Origin: Candidatus Hydrothermarchaeum profundi
Lineage (GTDB): Archaea > Hydrothermarchaeota > Hydrothermarchaeia > Hydrothermarchaeales > Hydrothermarchaeaceae
Direction: 5' to 3'
Assembly: GCA_002011125.2 (NCBI GenBank)
Contig: MTMF02000009.1
Coordinates: 1,850,286 to 1,914,285, forward strand
Length of the DNA stretch: 64,000 nucleotides
Position numbers and translations under genes: made by a program. Every line of letters starts with the position of its first letter. The first letter of the stretch is position 1. The notes below the pieces were generated by a model. The model was given only the letters and a program-made list of their open reading frames with translations, was not told where the DNA came from and ran no database searches. Shown here piece by piece: positions 1 to 8,648 of this stretch.

Positions 1-267
1 ACCAAAGTCCTCTTCTTCTTGGTATCTTGTAGATCTTGCTGTATGAGACGCTATCCTGTGCTCCAGCAACTCCCTACTGAGAGCCACGCTTATTCCGGAA
101 AGGTTGAAAGTGAAAGATATGTGCTCCAATGCACTTGAGTAGTCGTTCTCAACTATCATTCTAACTATCTCTTCATCGCTCATGCCTCCTGGGACACCAC
201 TCACCCTAGCTGACTGGGCTACTAGCTCTATTCCTCCCTCGGTATATTTCAACAGCTCTACCTTCAT
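1..267 (-). CDS. thyX: Flavin-dependent thymidylate synthase ThyX, N-terminal part (runs off the window)
   Basis: The first 89 codons of a gene that continues beyond base 1. ThyX makes dTMP from dUMP using FAD and methylene-folate or an archaeal pterin equivalent. The translated start contains the family segment EHRIASHTARSTRYQ, which corresponds to the RHR-x7-S FAD/dUMP signature followed by the usual S-x-RY. An upstream Glu-His pair (about residues 48-49, ALEHISF) also matches the family. The ATG is at 267-265. The gene is divergent from the PfkB-type kinase at 315. In archaea lacking ThyA this is the only thymidylate synthase. Only the N-terminal third is visible. Confidence 0.88.
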   Translation of the reverse strand, partial: MKVELLKYTEGGIELVAQSARVSGVPGGMSDEEIVRMIVENDYSSALEHISFTFNLSGISVALSRELLEHRIASHTARSTRYQEEEDFG

Positions 268-314
268 TTTACACCCAAAAATTTTACTTTCTCTAAAGGC
301 ATTTAAATACTTCT

Positions 315-1088
315 ATGGAATTCGCAATAGTAGGAAATCCTACTATAGACCTTGTGAATGATGAAGAGAGGATAGGAGGTGCAGTGATATATACATCTCT
401 CACCATTGCGAATTTAGGGTATCCAGTGACGGTGATCGGAAATCATGGCACTGATTTTAATTTTTCAGACGAGCGTATTGACTCTCGTCTTAAAGAGAGA
501 GGGAGGACTGCTAGATTCTCTTTTAACAGCGGATTTGAGATAATCGAAAAAGGAGAGGCGATATCAGTAAAAGATGTAAAGGGCATAGAAGGCAAAATTA
601 TCCACTGTGCTCCGATATTTAATGAGATTAGTCCTTCACTGTTACGCTACTTAAGAAGAATAACGCCCTTTCTTTCTGCCGACGCTCAGGGATTCCTGCG
701 CAGAGAAAAAATGAAAAAAGTGTATCTCGCTGACTATAGCCTCCCAGTAAAACTCGATTTTCTTAAAGCTTCTGAGGAAGAGTCACTATTTATCGAGGCA
801 GAGAGCGATATACTTTCAATTACTTTAGGGGATAGAGGTGCCAAGATTATAGCGGGAGAGGTCTACAAGATACCGGCTTTTAAGACGAAGGCAGTGGACT
901 GCATTGGCGCTGGAGATGTATTTTGCGGGGCCTTTTTAGTTAGATATATGGAAACAAAGGATGTATACCAATCTGGTTTATTTGCATCAGCGGCTGCATC
1001 TATTTCTTGTGAAGGTAGGGGAATACATTCCATACCACAGAGGAACGAGGTCATTGATAGAATTAGAAAGTATGAAATGAATTACTAA
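315..1088 (+). CDS. PfkB/ribokinase-family sugar or nucleoside kinase
   Basis: A 257-aa protein of the PfkB superfamily, which phosphorylates sugars or nucleosides with ATP. The N-terminus has the family-type Gly-rich substrate segment (NDEERIGGAVIYTS, about residues 14-27). The C-terminal signature DCIGAGDVFCGAF (about residues 193-205) contains the GAGD anion hole and catalytic Asp. It is shorter than typical 300-aa ribokinases, as is common for archaeal members. The substrate cannot be told from sequence. The ATG at 315 lies a few bases after an A+T-rich TTTAAATA element, so the transcript is probably nearly leaderless. It is transcribed away from thyX. Confidence 0.8.
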   Translation: MEFAIVGNPTIDLVNDEERIGGAVIYTSLTIANLGYPVTVIGNHGTDFNFSDERIDSRLKERGRTARFSFNSGFEIIEKGEAISVKDVKGIEGKIIHCAPIFNEISPSLLRYLRRITPFLSADAQGFLRREKMKKVYLADYSLPVKLDFLKASEEESLFIEAESDILSITLGDRGAKIIAGEVYKIPAFKTKAVDCIGAGDVFCGAFLVRYMETKDVYQSGLFASAAASISCEGRGIHSIPQRNEVIDRIRKYEMNY

Positions 1089-1134
1089 GTCCTCTAACGT
1101 AAAACTCGAATGTTAGTGGAAATCAACTCAGAGG

Positions 1135-1269
1135 TTAATCAGACCCAAGGAAGTTTTTCTTACATTCCTCAGAGCAGAAGTCTTTTCCTTCCATCACAGG
1201 GGCATTACAGTTAATGCACCTATGCTTTGTATCCCATCCAAAATACTTGGGTTTTCCTAGTGCCACCAT
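1135..1269 (-). CDS. Small Zn-ribbon protein (DUF2116-like)
   Basis: A 44-aa protein chosen from the internal ATG at 1269-1267 because a strong GGAGGG ribosome-binding site lies just upstream. The longer open frame, reaching back into hel308, has no such support. It has two cysteine pairs (CINC near residue 18 and CSEEC near residue 33), which form a small zinc ribbon like the archaeal DUF2116 family. Its function is not known. It is convergent with the kinase gene and divergent from hel308. Confidence 0.72.
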   Translation of the reverse strand: MVALGKPKYFGWDTKHRCINCNAPVMEGKDFCSEECKKNFLGSD

Positions 1270-1378
1270 AACCCTCCAACGAAAATTGGGATATTTCTTA
1301 AGGTATATATGCTTTTGGGTATACTTCCACTGGAAATTGTAATTAAGGTTTTTAAATACCTCCCAATAAACTCTCTCT

Positions 1379-3580
1379 ATGCACGTTGATGAACTCGTTG
1401 ACAGCGGGATTCCTACAAGAGTTATAGAAGTTCTAAAAGATAACGGTATTACAAAACTGTATCCCCCACAGAGAGATGCCGTATATGAAGGACTTCTAGA
1501 TCTTAAGGAGTCTTTTGTCATAGCAGTTCCAACCGCCAGCGGAAAGACTCTAATAGCTGAGCTTCTAATGGTTAAATCCATACTTGACCGAGGGGGAAAA
1601 TGCCTGTATATCGTGCCCTTGAGAGCTCTAGCTAACGAGAAGCTTGAAGAGTTTAGAAAATACGAAAAGTTAGGGATAAGAGTAGCTATCTCTACGGGGG
1701 ATTATGACTCCTCTGATCCCTGGCTTACCAACTATGATATTATAATTACTACGAGCGAAAAAGCAGACTCGCTACTTAGGCATAGAAGCGAATGGCTAGG
1801 GATGGTTAAAGTACTTGTAGCAGATGAGATCCATCTGATAAACGATGCTGGCAGAGGACCTACTCTCGAGGTGACTATAGCTAAACTCAGGCATCTTAAC
1901 CCGCAGCTGATAGTCCTAGGATTAAGCGCAACAATCAAAAATGCAGATGAGATAGCTTCATGGCTTAACGCAAAGCTAATTAAAAGCGAATGGAGGCCAG
2001 TTACCCTGCGAAAAGGAGTGTACTTTAACGGCGAAATCTTATTTGATGACTCAAGTATAATTGAAGTAGAGCCTCTCACTAATGGAGAGCTGTTTAACCT
2101 TGCCCTAGAACCGGTTAAAGAGAGCGGGCAGAGCCTAGTTTTTGTAAATACTAGAGCTAGTACAGAGAGATTTGCACTCGATATCTCGCGGATTTCGAAG
2201 AAATTTATCTCAAACTCAGAAACCAAAGCTTTGAAAGATATAGCTGATGAGGCTCTTAACGTACTTGCTGAACCGACTAGAATATGTAAGAGACTAAGCA
2301 AATGTATTGAATGTGGATCAGCTTTTCATCATGCAGGGCTAGCCGCTGAGCAGAGACGTATCGTTGAAGAAGCTTTCAAGAATAATCTAATAAAAGTCCT
2401 CTCTGCAACACCTACTCTTGCTGCAGGAGTAAATCTGCCTGCTAGGAGAGTTATTATACGAGACTACAAGCGCTATGAGCCTTCTCTAGGACAGTCCCAT
2501 ATACCTGTATTAGAGATTCATCAAATGTGTGGCAGGGCTGGAAGACCGAAATACGATGAGTATGGGGAGGCTATACTAGTAGCAAAAAGCTTTGATGAGA
2601 GGTCTTTTCTGCTTGACAATTATATTTTAGCAGAGCCTGAAGCGATTTATTCAAAGTTAGCTATGGAATCCGTACTCCGGGTTCATACCCTTGCGACGAT
2701 AGTGACAGGGTTTGCGAATACCAAGCAGGGCCTCATAGATTTCTTCTCAAAGACTTTCTTCTCCTTTCAGCAGGACCCTTGGGTACTAGAGGGTGCAATA
2801 ATGAAATCACTCGAGTTTCTAATGCGTGAAAGCCTACTAGAAGAGAAAGGAGAATATATTACCCCAACCCCCTTTGGGAGTAGAACCTCCGAGCTTTACA
2901 TTGACCCTGTAAGCGCGGTAATTTTAAGAAATGCCTTATTTAAAGCGAGAGATAGGGATACAAATGAGATATCATATCTTCAGGCTATCGCTGGTACCCC
3001 TGAACTCGGGAAAATGTATCTGAGGAAGAAAGACTATGATGCATGCCTCGAATTTGCTTATGAGCATGAGAACTATCTACTATTTGGGATACCAAGTGAG
3101 ATAATCGATCCATGGAATTTTGAGGAGTTCCTCTCAAATTTGAAAACTGTAATGTTTTTTAAAGACTGGATAGAGGAGGTAAGTGAAGAATTTCTCTTGA
3201 AAAAGTATAATCTAGGCCCGGGGGATATCCATAATAAGGTAGAGCTAGCTGACTGGCTACTCTACTCTATGGCAGAGATAGGGAAGCTCTTCAAGATACC
3301 TAAGATCAGAGAAGTTTTAAAACTACGTGTGAGGGTAAAGCATGGAATAAAAGAAGAACTTCTACCGCTGATAACTCTCAGAGGTATAGGTAGAGCACGT
3401 GCGAGGAGGTTATTTGCTAGAGGATATAGAACTTTGGGTGATATACGTAAGGCAGATGTAAAAGAGCTTTCTAGAGTTGAGATGATAGGAGAGAAGCTAG
3501 CTAAAAGTATAAAGTCACAACTCGAAGGAAAAGAAGAAAAAGTAGGTATAGAAAGACAAAGTAGACTTGCAGATTTTTAA
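1379..3580 (+). CDS. hel308: Hel308-type superfamily 2 DNA helicase
   Basis: A 733-aa ATP-dependent 3'-5' DNA helicase acting at stalled or branched replication forks. Visible motifs are the Q-motif region (about residues 27-31), Walker A PTASGKT (51-57), Walker B DEIH (149-152), motif III SATIKN (about 188-193), and motif VI QMCGRAGRP. The C-terminus carries a helix-hairpin-helix region (LRGIGRARARRLFARGY). The length fits archaeal Hel308 (about 700-750 aa). A TTTTTAAATA TATA box lies about 25 bases upstream of the ATG, which suggests a leaderless transcript. The stop overlaps the next gene's start (TAATG), so the two are probably co-translated. Confidence 0.95.
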   Translation: MHVDELVDSGIPTRVIEVLKDNGITKLYPPQRDAVYEGLLDLKESFVIAVPTASGKTLIAELLMVKSILDRGGKCLYIVPLRALANEKLEEFRKYEKLGIRVAISTGDYDSSDPWLTNYDIIITTSEKADSLLRHRSEWLGMVKVLVADEIHLINDAGRGPTLEVTIAKLRHLNPQLIVLGLSATIKNADEIASWLNAKLIKSEWRPVTLRKGVYFNGEILFDDSSIIEVEPLTNGELFNLALEPVKESGQSLVFVNTRASTERFALDISRISKKFISNSETKALKDIADEALNVLAEPTRICKRLSKCIECGSAFHHAGLAAEQRRIVEEAFKNNLIKVLSATPTLAAGVNLPARRVIIRDYKRYEPSLGQSHIPVLEIHQMCGRAGRPKYDEYGEAILVAKSFDERSFLLDNYILAEPEAIYSKLAMESVLRVHTLATIVTGFANTKQGLIDFFSKTFFSFQQDPWVLEGAIMKSLEFLMRESLLEEKGEYITPTPFGSRTSELYIDPVSAVILRNALFKARDRDTNEISYLQAIAGTPELGKMYLRKKDYDACLEFAYEHENYLLFGIPSEIIDPWNFEEFLSNLKTVMFFKDWIEEVSEEFLLKKYNLGPGDIHNKVELADWLLYSMAEIGKLFKIPKIREVLKLRVRVKHGIKEELLPLITLRGIGRARARRLFARGYRTLGDIRKADVKELSRVEMIGEKLAKSIKSQLEGKEEKVGIERQSRLADF

Positions 3581-3909
3581 TGGAGAAACTTTATTTTATC
3601 GTAATTCTTTTATTCGATAGAGTTACGTTGGGTAATAGGATGTACCCTGTGCTGTTAGAACTCTTCTTTTCGAAAGATTCCTCTGAGGTTGGAAAAGTTA
3701 GAGAGATCGCAGTTAAGGCCTTGAAAAAGCTAGATGTAGCCGTTTTAGTGGAGAGGGATATTTCAGAATATTCTAATACGGAACTAGCTGCGAGATATGG
3801 GATAAAATATTTCCCCTCCCTTCTCCTGAACCATGCTTACAAGATAGGAATCCCCAGATCTGAAAGAGAACTACTCTGGATATTCAGGAGATATGGATTA
3901 AAAGTATAG
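3580..3909 (+). CDS. Small thioredoxin-fold-like protein of unknown role
   Basis: A 109-aa protein that starts in the hel308 stop codon (TAATG). Its C-terminal half (YGIKYFPSLLLN, then IGIPRSERELLWIF) has the layout of the cis-proline end of a thioredoxin fold. There is no CxxC active site, and the N-terminus is a single hydrophobic strand. I do not recognise a specific family. Coupling to hel308 suggests a shared expression unit but does not prove a shared function. It ends with TAG. Confidence 0.6.
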   Translation: MEKLYFIVILLFDRVTLGNRMYPVLLELFFSKDSSEVGKVREIAVKALKKLDVAVLVERDISEYSNTELAARYGIKYFPSLLLNHAYKIGIPRSERELLWIFRRYGLKV

Positions 3910-3947
3910 ATATCCTTTTCTAACTAGCAACCAATGGACATCGCTAA

Positions 3948-4706
3948 TCAAATGCTTGGAAGATTTGAAATCCCGCCGCTAATGAAGATAGCACCCAGTA
4001 TTATGCTCAGTATTGCGGTAAAAAGTGCAACTACTTTATAAACACCCTCTCTAGTTAATGACTTTTTATATCCAAAAGTGGCTAGAACTCCCAACAAAGA
4101 GTTGTTAAGTATAACTCCAAAAGTGAAGATGCCTATCATAACGGCTCCGATAAAAGTCTTATCAGCTATTCCAGCAGTTGTAGCTAGTACAAAAACGAGC
4201 ATCTGTGTAGGAGTCTCTGCCCCCAGAGCATGAATTCCTCCAATCATGAAGGCAGTTTTACCTCCATAGCCACTTTCCAAGATTTTTCGGGTTTTTCTTT
4301 CTTTTCCTATAAGTTTTGCTGCTAATATATCATATGCTGTTAGTATACCGTTAAGAAGAAGCGCCCATCTTGGGAGTAATCGAAAATCTGAGTTAGCGTG
4401 TTTATAGAGAGAATAAAAAACATATCCTCCCAAGAAAATCAATGTAAAACCAACTACCTTTTCCATTATAGTTAGAAACTCTTTAGGGATAGAAAGACCT
4501 AGCCACAGACCCACTAAACCTATAAAAGCCACTATAGTACCATGACCAATACTATAGAAAAAGCTAAGGATTAAGCCCCGATGAACACTCGTTTGTGAGC
4601 TTGTTATATCGAATATAGCTGCGATATGATCGTAGTCTAGTCCATGTTTAAAACCAAGGAAAAGAGAAGCAATAATAAGTAAAAATACCTGAGTATTATG
4701 AAACAT
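3948..4706 (-). CDS. Nickel/cobalt permease of the NiCoT/NicO class
   Basis: A 252-aa polytopic membrane protein with about six to seven hydrophobic segments. The second segment has the signature HGLDYDH (about residues 21-27), which is the H-x4-DH metal-recognition motif of NiCoT/NicO permeases. A downstream GHGTIVA segment (about 54-60) is also typical. It probably imports Ni2+ or Co2+, which fits an organism that needs cobalt for corrinoids and nickel for C1 enzymes. It is shorter than classical NiCoT proteins (about 330 aa). It has no operon partner. No GTGTTAC half-site like that ahead of cbiM was found upstream. Confidence 0.8.
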   Translation of the reverse strand: MFHNTQVFLLIIASLFLGFKHGLDYDHIAAIFDITSSQTSVHRGLILSFFYSIGHGTIVAFIGLVGLWLGLSIPKEFLTIMEKVVGFTLIFLGGYVFYSLYKHANSDFRLLPRWALLLNGILTAYDILAAKLIGKERKTRKILESGYGGKTAFMIGGIHALGAETPTQMLVFVLATTAGIADKTFIGAVMIGIFTFGVILNNSLLGVLATFGYKKSLTREGVYKVVALFTAILSIILGAIFISGGISNLPSI

Positions 4707-4823
4707 GCAACTATCCTAACTTAAATTAGTTTTTATAATTAACGATTCTAATAACATTTATTATCTAAATGAATAAGATTTAAATTTTTTATCATTGTTA
4801 GATATCCCTTTAATTTCGGTATT

Positions 4824-5387
4824 ATGAGATTCCTGCTACTCTTCTTCCTCCTCTTAGCTCTCCCATCAGCTGTTGGAGCCTCAGAAACTGTGCTCTACGT
4901 CGAGCTGACAAGCGGAAAGAACGCCTACTTGACGATAGAAAAAATTTCACCAGAGAACTTTGCCGAGATTAAAAAGCTTATCTCAAATCCTATGGTACAG
5001 TCTGCTATAATTCAAAGATTGGCTGTATTATATTGCGGGAATATACGGGACTTCTCAATAACAGCTAGCGCAGAGCGTGTTTATGTTGATGTCCAATGTG
5101 CTTTCGCAAGCAACGAAGGGAGTTATTGGATGGTTGAAAAGAAGGATCTGACCGGGGAGGCAACTCCATTTTATCTTGAGATAAAACTGCCAAAAGGATA
5201 CGAGCTGGTACATACTGACCCAAATCCTGATGTAATTTCTGGGAACATTCTAAGATGGAAAAAAACAACTATAATACCAATGCTCGTCTATAAAAAAAGC
5301 CATCCATATTTAAGAATCTTCCTAGCGAACTGGGGCGCTACTATTCTCGTTGCTTTAATATATGCACGTAAAAAAGCACTACGATAA
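4824..5387 (+). CDS. Secreted, membrane-anchored protein of unknown function
   Basis: A 187-aa protein with a clear N-terminal signal peptide (hydrophobic core in residues 2-15, Ala/Ser cleavage region near 16-20) and a C-terminal transmembrane helix (about residues 166-181) followed by a basic tail. The body therefore lies outside the cell. Two cysteines (about residues 73 and 93) could form a disulfide, which may connect it to the convergent thioredoxin lipoprotein at 5379. I recognise no family. The 3' end overlaps that gene by 9 bases on the opposite strand. Confidence 0.62.
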   Translation: MRFLLLFFLLLALPSAVGASETVLYVELTSGKNAYLTIEKISPENFAEIKKLISNPMVQSAIIQRLAVLYCGNIRDFSITASAERVYVDVQCAFASNEGSYWMVEKKDLTGEATPFYLEIKLPKGYELVHTDPNPDVISGNILRWKKTTIIPMLVYKKSHPYLRIFLANWGATILVALIYARKKALR

Positions 5388-5738
5388 TGCTTCTTTTAAT
5401 GCGCTCTTTTCTGTGAAACCGATAAAGACGGTCTTCACCCCGCCACTTTGATTGAAAACTACTATAGTAGGAAGGGTACCTGTAATACTATACCTCGCCA
5501 GAAGCTTCCGATTCTCGTCTGCATTTAACTTCAGAAAAACTATTTTGTCGTCGTATTCCTCTTTTAGTCCCTGTATGATCGGCTCTTGTTGTTTACAAAC
5601 TGCACACCACTCGGCATAGAAGTATAAGACTACAGGTTTGCCTGAGTTTAAGGCTGAATTCAATTCCTTCTCGCCAATCTCCTGAGCACTTCCAAGGCAA
5701 CCCGCTATGAGTAAAAGTATAAGTATCCCTTCTCTCAT
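5379..5738 (-). CDS. Thioredoxin-like lipoprotein
   Basis: A 119-aa extracytoplasmic thiol-disulfide protein. The N-terminus is a signal sequence ending in a lipobox-like LLIAGC (Cys about residue 14), so it is probably lipid-anchored. The active site WCAVC lies near residues 44-48, and a cis-proline segment TLPTIVVF near residue 90. The substrate is unknown, but cysteine oxidation or reduction at the cell surface is likely. The ATG overlaps the stop of the 62-aa gene upstream (ATGA), giving a two-gene operon. The stop codon is TAG. Confidence 0.8.
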   Translation of the reverse strand: MREGILILLLIAGCLGSAQEIGEKELNSALNSGKPVVLYFYAEWCAVCKQQEPIIQGLKEEYDDKIVFLKLNADENRKLLARYSITGTLPTIVVFNQSGGVKTVFIGFTEKSALKEALS

Positions 5739-5923
5739 TTTTCTTTAGCCATTTCGAGTAAGATAGCAATACCTAGTACAACGAGTAATAGGCCGAAAAA
5801 GTACGCTATGTAATCTTCAATGGTATAGTCCCTTACACCTGCCTCTGTGGCAGATACTATTTGAAATTCTAATAGCACTGCAACAACGCTTATAATGCGC
5901 ACAGGTAATAAGTGACCTAACAC
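5735..5923 (-). CDS. Small two-helix membrane protein
   Basis: A 62-aa protein with two hydrophobic segments (about residues 5-22 and 38-57) and a basic end. It starts with GTG at 5923-5921, and its TGA overlaps the ATG of the thioredoxin lipoprotein, which suggests translational coupling. An A+T-rich TATATACTTTTA element lies about 25-30 bases upstream of the GTG, consistent with a leaderless start. No family is recognised. It may be a membrane partner for the lipoprotein. Confidence 0.55.
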   Translation of the reverse strand: MLGHLLPVRIISVVAVLLEFQIVSATEAGVRDYTIEDYIAYFFGLLLVVLGIAILLEMAKEK

Positions 5924-6046
5924 CTTATAATAATTTTTCTAAAAGTATATACATAAATAAAAACTCTATTTTTGAGCTATTTACAAAATTTTACTAGGTA
6001 TTTCCTTTGGTTTATAAGGTTAAATCTATACTGGAGATGAAAAACT

Positions 6047-6856
6047 GTGGAACCCTTTAGATTAGCATTCTGGATGTTTCCAGAAAAAATAAAAATAGCA
6101 TTTTATTTACTTTTTTTATTATCTATTACCCTTTTCTTAGTAGGCTTCTATAGTAGGCTTTCTATCTGGATGAAAGGGAAAAACAACTGCGATAAATTAT
6201 CTGGATTAAATAAATTGGGATTGTTAAAACTTATTTTTTTAAAAATGTTTTCTAGAGATTGCATTTTAGCCAAGAGAGTATTCGCACAGAGTTATCTACG
6301 TGGATTCGCATTACTTGGAATAATCTGGAGCCTGATATTAATATTTCTTAGTACAGTCTTAGTCACTGTAGACCATATTTTAGGAACTAACCTTATAACC
6401 GTTAATAACGTCACCTTTCCCTATTATTCCTTTTTATTCGATATAGCTGGTTTCTTTCTGCTTTTTGGACTCATCTTTGCGCTGACGAGGAGATACCTAT
6501 TTGCTAAAAATATCAGCACATTCGAAGATTGGGGTATACTCTTACTGATTCTAATGATAGTAATCACAGGATTTCTCTCAGAAGGGCTGAGACTTGCAGC
6601 CTGGGGTTTAACTGATCTTACTACTCTAGAATCCCCGTTCGGAATGCTTGTAGCTTATTTACTCAGTTCTCTAACAAACTTGGAAGTAGTTGAAACAATA
6701 AACATTCTTAGAATAACGATGGCTTTGCATCTTTTATTCACGATTTTCTTAATAGCATACATTCCATTCTCTAGTCTTTTCCACATGTTTGCAGCGCAGA
6801 TAACAACATTCATATCATCTACACGATACGAGGGTTATATCCATGAAGAAAATTGA
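6047..6856 (+). CDS. HdrE/NarI-like membrane cytochrome b subunit
   Basis: A 269-aa membrane protein with five to six hydrophobic helices, resembling HdrE, DsrM and HmeC. Such subunits pass electrons between membrane quinol or methanophenazine and a partner HdrD-like iron-sulfur protein. That partner is the next gene, with a 14-base overlap. Candidate heme-ligand histidines are H110 (VTVDH), H228 (ALHLL) and H246 (LFHMF). The last two are spaced as in the family's final helix. A fourth transmembrane histidine, needed for two bis-His hemes, is not evident. The GTG start at 6047 has a GGAGATGA site 6 bases upstream. It could be a variant carrying one heme. Confidence 0.75.
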   Translation: MEPFRLAFWMFPEKIKIAFYLLFLLSITLFLVGFYSRLSIWMKGKNNCDKLSGLNKLGLLKLIFLKMFSRDCILAKRVFAQSYLRGFALLGIIWSLILIFLSTVLVTVDHILGTNLITVNNVTFPYYSFLFDIAGFFLLFGLIFALTRRYLFAKNISTFEDWGILLLILMIVITGFLSEGLRLAAWGLTDLTTLESPFGMLVAYLLSSLTNLEVVETINILRITMALHLLFTIFLIAYIPFSSLFHMFAAQITTFISSTRYEGYIHEEN

Positions 6857-8045
6857 CTTGATATCAGGGCTTAATAAAAGAGAGCTAATCGAACTAGACG
6901 CCTGCACGAGATGTAGAAAATGCGTCGAATGGTGTCCAATTGTATCTACTACGGGTAAATATGATAACACTCCTATGGACAAAATTAAGAGTTATAGGAG
7001 CTTTATACAAAATACTCACGGGCTACGAGGGCGCCTTTTAGGTAGTAGAATAGACGAGCGTAAACTCGAAGAGTTCGCTTATAATCTCTATGACTGCACT
7101 TCATGTGGGAGATGCGGCGTAGTATGCCCCGTTGGAATACATTGCCAAGAGCTTTGGGTAGACGTACGAGCGATTATGAGGAAACTTGGATACGGCCCTC
7201 AAGACAAGGTTGACGTTGCCCTCCACATTATGGAAAAAGTGCATAATCCATTCGACTTGCCTATAGAGAAGAGGAACGAGTGGATCCCAGAAGACCTTCT
7301 AGTTCAAGAAAAGGCAGATCTAGCATTCTTTGTAGGATGTGAATTAGCCTACCGAGCCAAGCCTATGGCGGTAGGTGCGGTTAGACTACTTCAAAGCTCT
7401 GAAACACCTTATACCCTTCTAGATGACGAATGGTGCTGTGGATTCCCTCTATATATCCTAGGGGAGAGAGGTATGGAATTTATTGGAGAAGTCAAAAATA
7501 ACGTTAAAAAACTAAGAGAAAAAGGAGTTAAGGAGGTGACTACTTATTGCCCATGCTGCCTTAACGTTATGAAAAGGGGCTGGCCAGAAGTCATAGAGGT
7601 GCCATTCAAAATTTCCCATATCTTCCAGATACTATCAGAAAAAATTAAGGCAGGTAGATTAAAATTCACTAAAAGCTTTGATGGAAAAGTTACTTATCAC
7701 GATCCTTGTTATCTTTCAAGAGGATGGAAGGAGGGTGAAAACATAATAGAAGAACCAAGAAGGATAATAAACAGTATTCCCGGAGCTGATCTAGTTGAGA
7801 TGGAGCACAATAAGAAGCTTTCCTTATGTCCTGGATCTGGAGGAGGATTAAGGAGAATCAATCTTCCTTTATCCCATAAAATGTCGGTACCTGTGTTAAA
7901 GGAAGCGGACGCTACAGGAGCAGAGGTCTTACTCACTGCCTGCCCCGCGGTATATGAAAGGCTGAAGATGACGGTAGAAGAAGGGATATATGCCCCAAAA
8001 GTTGAGATAATGGACTTATTACAATTTGCTTCAAACCACTTATAA
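6843..8045 (+). CDS. HdrD-like iron-sulfur oxidoreductase with two CCG domains
   Basis: A 400-aa cytoplasmic partner of the preceding cytochrome b. The N-terminus has two [4Fe-4S] motifs, CTRCRKCVEWCP (about residues 21-32) and CTSCGRCGVVCP (about 83-94). The first CCG domain is complete: GCEL, WCCGFP, then CPCC. The second domain reads DPCY, LCPGSGGG and ACPAVY, so the CC pair and the final CxxC are each reduced to one cysteine. HdrD and DsrK bind a non-cubane cluster with such motifs and reduce disulfides or trisulfides. The substrate here is unknown. DsrE- and TusA-like genes downstream hint at sulfur transfer instead of heterodisulfide reduction. Confidence 0.82.
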   Translation: MKKIDLISGLNKRELIELDACTRCRKCVEWCPIVSTTGKYDNTPMDKIKSYRSFIQNTHGLRGRLLGSRIDERKLEEFAYNLYDCTSCGRCGVVCPVGIHCQELWVDVRAIMRKLGYGPQDKVDVALHIMEKVHNPFDLPIEKRNEWIPEDLLVQEKADLAFFVGCELAYRAKPMAVGAVRLLQSSETPYTLLDDEWCCGFPLYILGERGMEFIGEVKNNVKKLREKGVKEVTTYCPCCLNVMKRGWPEVIEVPFKISHIFQILSEKIKAGRLKFTKSFDGKVTYHDPCYLSRGWKEGENIIEEPRRIINSIPGADLVEMEHNKKLSLCPGSGGGLRRINLPLSHKMSVPVLKEADATGAEVLLTACPAVYERLKMTVEEGIYAPKVEIMDLLQFASNHL

Positions 8046-8131
8046 GACTGGTACTTTTTTTAAAGATTATTAGGCATTAACATTTTTTTATTCAGATGAT
8101 AACTTTTAATTATAGATACATACCATATTAA

Positions 8132-8173
8132 ATGAGGGGGCCATATGTTTGGCTCTGGTGTTGTGTTTTTTAG
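8132..8173 (+). CDS. Possible 13-aa leader ORF ahead of the CMD-family gene
   Basis: An ATG at 8132 opens a 13-codon frame rich in Trp and Cys (MRGPYVWLWCCVF). Its TAG stop at 8171-8173 overlaps the strong GGAGGTGA ribosome-binding site of the next gene. A TATA-like TTTTAATTATA lies about 25 bases upstream of the ATG, which would allow leaderless translation. If the TAG were read as pyrrolysine the frame would run over the next gene's start. It may be chance: nothing but position and composition supports it. Confidence 0.25.
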   Translation: MRGPYVWLWCCVF

Positions 8174-8186
8174 GAGGTGAGTTGTT

Positions 8187-8633
8187 TTGGCTGAGGCTAA
8201 GGAGTTGTCTGCGGAGGAGGCCGACAGGTATATGGAGGAGGTCATGGGCTTTACGCCCAGGATGTTTAAGGTGATTAACACGGTTAACCCTGAGGCTGGT
8301 AAGACCTTCGCGGACTTCTATAACAGTATATGGAAGGACGCCGCTCTTTCTAAGAAGGTTAAGGAGCTTATCTTCACCGCCATAGGCGTCGCCAACATGT
8401 CCCCTAGGTGCCTTATACACGTTATACCCGCGTTAAAGGCAGGGGCTACGACGGCAGAGATATTTGAGGCGGTATCGGTCGGCGTTATAGCCGCTGGCTT
8501 CGTGCCCAACGGCAAGGGCATACCCTACGCCTTCGAATACGCTGCCAAGGTACTAGAGATAGCAGACAAATACAGCAAAGGCGAAGAATGGGAATACCTG
8601 CTGCCGCCAAAATTCGACCACGGCATACATTAA
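8187..8633 (+). CDS. Carboxymuconolactone decarboxylase/AhpD-family protein, probably highly expressed
   Basis: A 148-aa protein of the CMD/AhpD fold. The core segment has KELIFTAIG, then SPRCLIHV with one redox cysteine two residues before the histidine, then AGATTAEIFEA. AhpD proteins normally have CxxC in this helix, and only the second cysteine is kept here. It starts with TTG behind GGAGGTGA. The bases GGAGGTGAGTTGTTTTGGC around its start are identical to those around the mtmB start. Codon use is markedly richer in G/C-ending codons than its neighbours and resembles mtmB/mtmC, which suggests heavy expression. Its reaction is unknown. It precedes DsrE- and TusA-like genes. Confidence 0.75.
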   Translation: MAEAKELSAEEADRYMEEVMGFTPRMFKVINTVNPEAGKTFADFYNSIWKDAALSKKVKELIFTAIGVANMSPRCLIHVIPALKAGATTAEIFEAVSVGVIAAGFVPNGKGIPYAFEYAAKVLEIADKYSKGEEWEYLLPPKFDHGIH

Positions 8634-8648
8634 ACAGTTTGATACCTA

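Noticed and set aside
1135..1581. 148-codon frame antisense to the start of hel308
   Set aside because: Only the last 44 codons are protein-like, with a ribosome-binding site. The rest overlaps hel308 and is a shadow. The short form is annotated instead.
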